Assembly (NCBI GenBank): GCA_003105245.1
Contig: PQAI01000279.1
Span: 18,335-29,300 of the forward strand
Direction: 5' to 3'
Source of the DNA: Betaproteobacteria bacterium
GTDB taxonomy: Bacteria; Pseudomonadota; Gammaproteobacteria; Burkholderiales; Usitatibacteraceae
Length of the DNA: 10,966 nucleotides
In this document: in pieces, positions 7,546 to 10,966 of the stretch
How the letters are laid out: each line of letters opens with the position of its first letter
How positions within the stretch are numbered: the stretch's first letter is position 1
Notes under the pieces: model-generated
Seen by the model: the letters and a program-made list of their open reading frames with translations, nothing else
Databases searched by the model: none
Told to the model about the DNA's origin: nothing
Translations under genes and position numbers: made by a program

Positions 7546-7574
7546 AGTGTAACCGCGCCGTCGCGCGGTGTCAG
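7546..7574 (-). promoter_or_regulatory. Sigma70-type promoter of the dynamin-like gene
   Basis: On the minus strand CTGACA (7574-7569, five of six matches to TTGACA) is followed after exactly 17 bases by TACACT (7551-7546, four of six matches to TATAAT). Transcription would start near 7539, leaving a short leader of about 17 bases before the GTG at 7522. The promoter lies just downstream of the terminator of the preceding small-protein unit, so the GTPase gene is probably a separate transcription unit. Confidence 0.65.
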
Positions 7575-7592
7575 GCCGCGGTGCCCGACACC

Positions 7593-7624
7593 AAAAAAAT
7601 GGCCGGACCCTGGGGTCCGGCCAT
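7593..7624 (-). terminator. Intrinsic terminator of the small membrane protein unit
   Basis: The minus strand reads ATGGCCGGACCC, two loop bases, then GGGTCCGGCCAT (7624-7599), followed by a run of seven T (7599-7593, sharing the last stem base). This is a textbook GC-rich hairpin plus T-tract. It ends transcription coming from the 76-residue protein gene, whose stop is about 70 bases upstream. The plus strand shows a run of A before the hairpin, so it would work poorly in the other direction. Confidence 0.9.
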
Positions 7625-7660
7625 GGAGGGAGGAAGCGTTCTGGCCCGGTAGACCTGGCC

Positions 7661-7676
7661 GCGGGGGGTGCCCCGC
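7661..7676 (-). other. GC hairpin in the 3' untranslated leader to the terminator
   Basis: GCGGGG and CCCCGC pair around a 4-base loop, and flanking GGCC/GGCC (7657-7660 and 7678-7681) extends the stem with one bulge. It sits between the stop at 7697 and the intrinsic terminator. It lacks a T-tract and could simply stabilise the transcript's 3' end. Confidence 0.4.
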
Positions 7677-7696
7677 CGGCCGGTGCGGCGACGCCC

Positions 7697-7927
7697 TCAG
7701 GCGGCGCGGCGGAAATCCGGGTCGTTGGCGGGGGCCTCGGCGCTACCGGAGGCAGCTGCGGCGGGCACCCGGCTGGCGGCGCGGCGGACGGCCTCGAAGG
7801 GGCCGGCGCTCGGCAGGAGCAGGGTGCCGCGCTCGCCGCCGAGGGCGAGCAGCAGGTTCAGGACGGCCAGCGTGAGGACGGGGGCGGCGATGGCGATCAG
7901 CTGCGCGTTTTCGATGAAGAGGTTCAT
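7697..7927 (-). CDS. Small single-pass membrane protein, 76 aa, with ssrA-like C-terminus
   Basis: I do not recognise a named family. The N-terminal part (about residues 8-31) is one hydrophobic helix rich in Ala, Leu and Ile. It is followed by a segment with several arginines (R33, R48, R49, R53) and an Ala-rich linker, so the positive-inside rule places the C-terminus in the cytoplasm. The last ten residues are ANDPDFRRAA, very like betaproteobacterial tmRNA tags (ANDxxxALAA type) and like the C-terminus of the 71-residue protein upstream. ATG at 7927 is chosen because CCGGAGA lies about 8 bases upstream; an upstream in-frame ATG at 7981 lacks such a site and would place basic, Pro-rich residues before the helix. 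The gene is followed by a strong terminator and preceded by 127 noncoding bases that share words with the leader of the 71-residue gene. Function unknown. Confidence 0.75.
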   Translation of the reverse strand: MNLFIENAQLIAIAAPVLTLAVLNLLLALGGERGTLLLPSAGPFEAVRRAASRVPAAAASGSAEAPANDPDFRRAA

Positions 7928-7945
7928 GTTCGGTCTCCGGTCAGT

Positions 7946-8027
7946 CGTTGGTGTTGGACGCAATCTAGGGCCGCCTCCCACCCCCCGCCAGCCCCATGCG
8001 ACGAACTGGCGAAAACCGGGGATGAAA
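7946..8027 (-). promoter_or_regulatory. Candidate regulatory region of the 76-aa gene
   Basis: Reading the minus strand, TTTCATCC (8027-8020) is followed by CACCAACG (7953-7946). The same two words, in the same order, occur upstream of the 71-residue gene. TAGATT at 7967-7962 lies between them and could be a weak -10 box, but no good -35 box is seen, which would fit an activator-dependent promoter (inference). The rest of 7928-8054 holds the palindrome TCCCCGGCCGGGGA at 8032-8045 and nothing that codes. Confidence 0.35.
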
Positions 8028-8054
8028 CGCTTCCCCGGCCGGGGATTCGGGCCG

Positions 8055-8228
8055 TCAGCCCTGCTTCGGGCGCCCCCCCAGGACCACTTCCGCGAGGGTG
8101 CGGCCGTCGCGGTCGACGACCCGGACGCGCTCCACCTGGCGCCCGGCCAGCCAGGCGGCGACGGCCAGCAGCGCGAGCAGGGGAACGGTCACGGCCAGGA
8201 GCGTAATGACGAAAGGTGACAGGTCCAT
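8055..8228 (-). CDS. Small single-pass membrane protein, 57 aa
   Basis: I translated this short frame from the sequence. It starts MDLSPFVITLLAVTVP, has one hydrophobic helix at about residues 6-28, and then a charged tail with RQVERVRVVDRDGRT and the C-terminal GGRPKQG. The arginines right after the helix suggest a cytoplasmic C-terminus. A very strong ribosome binding site, GGAGGAAGG, ends about 6 bases before the ATG at 8228. The gene begins 18 bases after the stop of the 71-residue gene, so they share a transcript. It lacks the AND...AA tail of its two neighbours. No family recognised; it could be a small subunit or regulator of a membrane complex, but nothing in the sequence proves that. 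Confidence 0.72.
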   Translation of the reverse strand: MDLSPFVITLLAVTVPLLALLAVAAWLAGRQVERVRVVDRDGRTLAEVVLGGRPKQG

Positions 8229-8246
8229 TTCCGCCTTCCTCCGGCC

Positions 8247-8462
8247 TCAGGCCGCGATGCGCTCGAAGGCGTCGTTGGCGGCCGCGGGGGCGGGGATCGC
8301 CTTCAGCGGGTGGGCCGCGAGCCAGGCGGCGGCGGCTTCCTCGGCCGTGGGCATCCGGGCCGGCCAGCGGGGGGCGCCGGGGTGATTCCCGCCCATTTCG
8401 AGGACCAGGAAGACCGGCAGGACGATGGCGTAGAAGGCGACGGCGGCGGCGATGAGTTCCAT
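8247..8462 (-). CDS. Small single-pass membrane protein, 71 aa, with ssrA-like C-terminus
   Basis: The protein begins MELIAAAVAFYAIVLP and has one hydrophobic helix over about residues 3-21. Then comes a Gly/Pro/His segment (GGNHPGAPRWPARM), an Ala-rich stretch, and the C-terminus AANDAFERIAA at 61-71. That tail has the length and outline of the ssrA tag AANDENYALAA, with identical AAND and final AA, and Ile for Leu. Arg32 and Arg36 after the helix favour a cytoplasmic C-terminus. ATG at 8462 is chosen because AAGGA lies 7 bases upstream; the longer upstream in-frame ATG at 8555 would add a basic, non-conserved-looking leader and has no clear site. It is the first gene of a unit with the 57-residue protein and possibly the 76-residue one. 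I do not recognise a named family. Confidence 0.75.
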   Translation of the reverse strand: MELIAAAVAFYAIVLPVFLVLEMGGNHPGAPRWPARMPTAEEAAAAWLAAHPLKAIPAPAAANDAFERIAA

Positions 8463-8489
8463 GGCGTTTCCTTTATCCCTTGCAGCCCC

Positions 8490-8507
8490 CCGGCAGGCCC
8501 CTGCCGG
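8490..8507 (-). other. Hairpin in the leader of the 71-aa gene
   Basis: CCGGCAGG and CCTGCCGG form an 8-bp stem with a tiny loop. It lies about 28 bases before the ATG at 8462 in the mRNA leader. It has no T-tract, so it is not a terminator; it could protect the 5' end or affect translation, but the ribosome binding site is outside the stem. Confidence 0.4.
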
Positions 8508-8533
8508 TCTCGGGCGGCGCGACTCGTTCTTCG

Positions 8534-8602
8534 CGTTGGTGCCCAGACTACGCACCCGCGGCCGCGGATTCGCCGGACTAATGCGGGGTGTTACGGATGA
8601 AA
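8534..8602 (-). promoter_or_regulatory. Candidate regulatory region of the 71-aa/57-aa unit
   Basis: Reading the minus strand, TTTCATCC (8602-8595) is followed by CACCAACG (8541-8534), the same words in the same order as upstream of the 76-residue gene. TAGTCT at 8550-8545 may serve as a weak -10 box, just upstream of CACCAACG as in the other leader. No clear -35 box is visible. The 195-base gap 8463-8657 holds this region, two hairpins and no other gene. Confidence 0.35.
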
Positions 8603-8615
8603 TGTCGCCCCGCCG

Positions 8616-8635
8616 GGTGTGGAAAACTCCACACC
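8616..8635 (-). terminator. Possible terminator hairpin after yggT
   Basis: GGTGTGGA and TCCACACC form a perfect 8-bp stem with a 4-base loop, about 23 bases after the yggT stop. A GGCGG/CCGCC pair may extend it with a bulge. There is no T-tract behind it on the minus strand, so it is at best a weak or factor-assisted terminator; it may be an mRNA 3'-end stabiliser. Confidence 0.35.
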
Positions 8636-8657
8636 GCCGGGCGGCCGGGGTCGGGGG

Positions 8658-9242
8658 CTAGAGGATGAAGCGGCCGATCATGCGCAGCGCCTCGCCTTCC
8701 AGCCAGGCCACCGGGAGCATGAGCACCAGCTGGCAGGCGATGAGGACGAGCACCGGCGTGATGTCCACGCCACCGATGGCAGGAATCGCCTTCTGGAACG
8801 GCTTGAGGAAGGGCCGCGCCAGGGCGTCGAAGAACGGCGCCACGGGGTGGTAGGGGTTCACCCAGGAAAGCAGGGCCTGGAGGAGCACCGCGCCCATGAC
8901 GATGTAGACCGTGAGCCGCACGAGCTTCACCAGGGCGAGGAAGAGGATCACGGAGAGGGCTGCGCCGTTCACGATCTCGACGCCCTGGAGCAGGGACAGG
9001 ATCGCGAGCAGGATCACCTCGCCGATCCAGGCCACGGCGAGCGAGGCGATGTCGAGCTTGAAGAGTCCCGGCAGCAGCCGGCGCATCGGCTTCACGGCGA
9101 AGTCGGTGAGCGCCATCGTGAACTGCGCGAGCGGATTGCGGGCCGGCGCGCGCAGGGCCTGCATCCAGAAGCGCACCAGCGCCGTGAGGATGAAGATGTT
9201 GAAGACCGTCTCGACGACGAAGGCGATGGCCTGGGCGAGCAT
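8658..9242 (-). CDS. yggT: YggT family integral membrane protein
   Basis: YggT proteins are multi-pass inner membrane proteins of unclear function, linked in some bacteria to osmotic protection and in relatives (Ycf19/CCB3, SepG-type) to complex assembly or division. The 194 residues hold two similar halves, each with two hydrophobic segments (about 4-26 and 66-88, then 96-124 and 160-182). The typical loops are RNPLAQFTMALTDFAVKPMR in the first half and WVNPYHPVAPFFDALARPFL in the second, as expected for a duplicated YGGT domain. ATG at 9242 is 5 bases after the proC stop and has GGAAAGGA upstream, overlapping the end of proC. The yggS-proC-yggT order is classical. The stop is TAG at 8658-8660. 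Confidence 0.93.
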   Translation of the reverse strand: MLAQAIAFVVETVFNIFILTALVRFWMQALRAPARNPLAQFTMALTDFAVKPMRRLLPGLFKLDIASLAVAWIGEVILLAILSLLQGVEIVNGAALSVILFLALVKLVRLTVYIVMGAVLLQALLSWVNPYHPVAPFFDALARPFLKPFQKAIPAIGGVDITPVLVLIACQLVLMLPVAWLEGEALRMIGRFIL

Positions 9243-9247
9243 GTGCT

Positions 9248-10060
9248 TCAGTCCTTTCCGAACTCGTCGCCCAGCTCGCGCGAGCGGGCGCACGCGGCCT
9301 TCACCGCCTCGACGAAGCGCGCCTTGAGCGCGGCCGCCTCCATCTCGCCGAGGGCGCGCTCGGTGGTGCCGCCCTTCGAGGTGACCTGCGCGCGCAGCAC
9401 CGCGGGATCCTCGCCGCGCTCGCGCGCGAGCTTCGCCGCCCCGGCGAAGGTGCCCAGCGCGAGCGCCCGGGCCGCCTGCGGCGCGAGTCCCATCTCGACG
9501 CCGGCGCGCTCCAGGGCCTCGATGAAGTAGAAGACGTAGGCCGGCCCGCTTCCCGACACCGCCGTGACCGCGTCCAGGTCCTCCTCCCGCGGCAGCCACA
9601 CCGTCTCGCCCACCGCGCCCAGGAGCGTCTCGGCGCGGCCGCGTCCCGCGGCGTCCACCGCAGGGGGCGCGTGGAGGCCCGTCATGCCGGCGTGCACCAG
9701 GGCGGGCGTGTTGGGCATGGCCCGCACGATCGCCGCGTGCCCCCCCAGCCAGCGCGAGAGGTCGGCGATGCGGATGCCCGCCGCGATGGTGACCACGAGG
9801 GTGGAGGCCGGCAGCGGGACGAGCGGGGCCACGGCCTGGCGCATCTGCTGGGGCTTCACCGCGAGCACGAGGGCATCGGCCAATGGCAAGCCAGGCCCGG
9901 CGGCCTCGCGCACCGCCACGCCGAAGCGCGCGGCGAGGGACTCGCGCGCGGCCGCGCCCGGCTCGATCACCGTGATGTCGGCCGCGGGGAAGCCGCGGGC
10001 CACCAGGCCGCCGACGATGGCCGCGCCCATGTTGCCGCCGCCCAGGAAGGTCACCTTCAT
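9248..10060 (-). CDS. proC: Pyrroline-5-carboxylate reductase ProC
   Basis: ProC reduces 1-pyrroline-5-carboxylate to proline with NAD(P)H, the last step of the pathway that ProA (left end of the window) feeds. The 270 residues match the family. The Rossmann loop GGGNMG is at 7-12, VKP at 68-70, RAMPNTP at 113-119, AVSGSGPAYVF at 167-177 and QVTSKGGTTE at 225-234, where Thr/Ser and Gly residues bind substrate. The ATG at 10060 overlaps the yggS stop as ATGA, a 4-base overlap that implies translational coupling. The reading frame stays open upstream inside yggS, but MKVTFLGGGNMG is the standard N-terminus and the longer frame is not conserved-looking. Confidence 0.97.
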   Translation of the reverse strand: MKVTFLGGGNMGAAIVGGLVARGFPAADITVIEPGAAARESLAARFGVAVREAAGPGLPLADALVLAVKPQQMRQAVAPLVPLPASTLVVTIAAGIRIADLSRWLGGHAAIVRAMPNTPALVHAGMTGLHAPPAVDAAGRGRAETLLGAVGETVWLPREEDLDAVTAVSGSGPAYVFYFIEALERAGVEMGLAPQAARALALGTFAGAAKLARERGEDPAVLRAQVTSKGGTTERALGEMEAAALKARFVEAVKAACARSRELGDEFGKD

Positions 10061-10755
10061 GCGCTCTGCCTCCAGGCGTGCGCCTCGCGCTCGCCGAATA
10101 TCGCGGTGCCGATGCGAAGCATCGTGGCGCCCTCGGCGAGGGCGGCCCGCCAGTCCTGGCTCATGCCCATGGAGAGCGTGTCGCCCTCGATGCCGGCGGC
10201 GCGGAGGGCCTCCAGCTCGCGGCGCAGCACGGCGAACTCCGCGCGCTGCCTCGCCTCGTCGCCCGAGGGGCTCGCCATGCCCATGAGCCCGCGGAAACGC
10301 AGCCCCGGCAGGGTGGAAACGAGGCGGGCGAGCGCCAGGGCCTCGCCCGGCTTCACCCCCGCCTTCGTGGCCTCCTCGCTGATGTTCACCTCGATGCACA
10401 CGTTGAGCGGGCGGCGCCCGGCGGGGCGGTGGCGCGACAGGAGCTCGGCGATGCGCGCGCGGTCCACGGCGTGCACCCAGTCGAAGCGCTCGGCCACGTC
10501 GCGCGCCTTGTTGCCCTGCAGGGTGCCGATGAAGTGCCAGGTGGCCGGCAGGTCGGAGAGCGCGGCGATCTTGGCCACCGCCTCCTGCACGTAGTTTTCG
10601 CCGAAGTCGCGCTGGCCGGCGGCGAAGGCCTCCCGCACCATCCCCGGCGGATGCGTCTTGGAGACCGCCACGAGCGTGACCGCGCGGCTATCCCCTTGTA
10701 ACGCCTCGGAAATGCGCCCTCTGACTTCTTGCAGGTTTTCCGCGATTGGAGACAT
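10057..10755 (-). CDS. yggS: YggS family pyridoxal phosphate homeostasis protein (PLPBP)
   Basis: YggS binds pyridoxal 5'-phosphate without known catalysis and keeps vitamin B6 and amino/keto acid pools in balance; loss upsets several PLP enzymes. The 232 residues fit the family. PLP-binding Lys33 is in LVAVSKTHP, followed by FGENYVQEA at 51-59, WHFIGTLQGNK at 73-83, RGLMGM at 155-160, LSMGMSQDW at 194-202 and MLRIGTAIFG at 212-221, which together build the TIM-barrel PLP site. ATG at 10755 gives MSPIAENLQEVRGRI, the usual N-terminus; an in-frame ATG 24 bases upstream would add non-conserved residues. It is first in the yggS-proC-yggT operon and divergent from pilT, a frequent arrangement in beta- and gammaproteobacteria. 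Confidence 0.96.
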   Translation of the reverse strand: MSPIAENLQEVRGRISEALQGDSRAVTLVAVSKTHPPGMVREAFAAGQRDFGENYVQEAVAKIAALSDLPATWHFIGTLQGNKARDVAERFDWVHAVDRARIAELLSRHRPAGRRPLNVCIEVNISEEATKAGVKPGEALALARLVSTLPGLRFRGLMGMASPSGDEARQRAEFAVLRRELEALRAAGIEGDTLSMGMSQDWRAALAEGATMLRIGTAIFGEREAHAWRQSA

Positions 10756-10758
10756 AAT
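10729..10758 (+). promoter_or_regulatory. Candidate pilT promoter overlapping the yggS start
   Basis: On the plus strand TTGCAG (10729-10734) is followed after 18 bases by CATAAT (10753-10758, five of six matches to TATAAT). Transcription would start near 10765, about 77 bases before the pilT ATG. The -10 box covers the yggS start codon. The divergent yggS promoter would use the opposite strand of 10756-10841, where TATACC lies 14-15 bases before the yggS ATG but with a poor -35. Confidence 0.4.
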
Positions 10759-10841
10759 CGACCCGGTATACAGGCGCATTTTACTCTGGCTGAAAGCCGG
10801 TCCTTCCCCGCGCCCCTTCCTTCCACTGCCGCGAGAACACA

Positions 10842-10966
10842 ATGGACATTGCCGAGCTCCTCGCATTCTCCGTGAAGAACAAGGCATCGGACCTGCACCT
10901 GTCCGCGGGCTTGCCGCCCATGATCCGCGTGCACGGCGACGTGCGCCGCATCAACGTGCCGCCCCT
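10842..10966 (+). CDS. pilT: Type IV pilus retraction ATPase PilT (3' truncated by window edge)
   Basis: PilT is the hexameric cytoplasmic ATPase that depolymerises type IV pili and powers twitching motility and DNA uptake. Only the first 41 codons plus two bases are present, so the Walker motifs lie outside the window. The N-terminus MDIAELLAFSVKNKASDLHL is characteristic, and the following GLPPMIRVHGDVRRIN matches the PAS-like N-terminal domain of PilT. The ATG at 10842 has a GAGAA ribosome binding site 6-7 bases upstream. The gene is divergent from yggS across 86 noncoding bases. PilU is similar in outline, but the ASDLHLSAGLPPMIRV form and yggS context favour PilT. Confidence 0.93.
   Translation, partial: MDIAELLAFSVKNKASDLHLSAGLPPMIRVHGDVRRINVPP

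Noticed and set aside
5330..7552. 740-codon open frame on the plus strand
   Set aside because: It is exactly antisense to the dynamin-like gene, is extremely rich in Arg, His, Leu and Gly, and shows no domain; it is a codon-bias shadow typical of GC-rich DNA.
8032..8045. TCCCCGGCCGGGGA as a terminator between the 57-aa and 76-aa genes
   Set aside because: It has no loop as drawn and no T-tract follows on the minus strand; it may fold weakly but does not meet terminator criteria.
8556..8567. CCGCGGCCGCGG palindrome as an operator
   Set aside because: Pure GC palindromes of this size are common in this DNA, and the other small-gene leader has no counterpart.
8658..9599. Extended 313-codon version of yggT
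   Set aside because: The first 119 codons overlap proC in another frame and are Arg/Gly-rich; the family N-terminus starts at 9242.
9248..10399. Extended 383-codon version of proC
   Set aside because: The extra N-terminal part is translated from the yggS coding region in another frame and is basic and low in complexity; the ATG at 10060 gives the standard ProC N-terminus.

Overview
The window is very GC-rich DNA (third codon positions almost always G or C). It carries two housekeeping gene clusters whose order and protein types point to a betaproteobacterium: proA-nadD-rsfS-rlmH-maf-rng on the plus strand, and yggS-proC-yggT on the minus strand, divergent from pilT. I cannot name a genus from the sequence alone.

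Left half (1-5040, plus strand): the 3' part of proA (proline synthesis), nadD (NAD synthesis), rsfS and rlmH (ribosome silencing and 23S rRNA methylation) and maf (nucleotide pyrophosphatase) follow each other with gaps of 0-7 bases, so they are very probably one transcription unit. The chain is broken by a 210-base gap before rng (RNase G). That gap holds a 158-base imperfect inverted repeat built from helically phased copies of the heptamer CGCCGAT.

Middle (5045-7522, minus strand): an 825-residue soluble dynamin-like GTPase gene runs convergently into rng. The two stop codons lie inside one 12-base palindrome. The gene has its own good sigma70-type promoter, and its product ends in an exact 8-residue tandem repeat of TQKL motifs.

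Accessory stretch (7593-8640, minus strand): three very small single-helix membrane protein genes (71, 57 and 76 codons), all with convincing ribosome binding sites, end at a classic intrinsic terminator. The 71- and 76-residue proteins share an 'AND...R.AA' C-terminus that strongly resembles the tmRNA (ssrA) degradation tag, and their upstream regions share two 8-base words in the same order. This is the least explained and most interesting part of the window.

Right end (8658-10966): yggT, proC and yggS form a tight minus-strand operon (4-base overlap, then a 5-base gap), divergent from the start of pilT (type IV pilus retraction ATPase), which runs off the window. No tRNA, rRNA, CRISPR array or transposase gene was seen, and no stretch over 300 bases lacks a gene.
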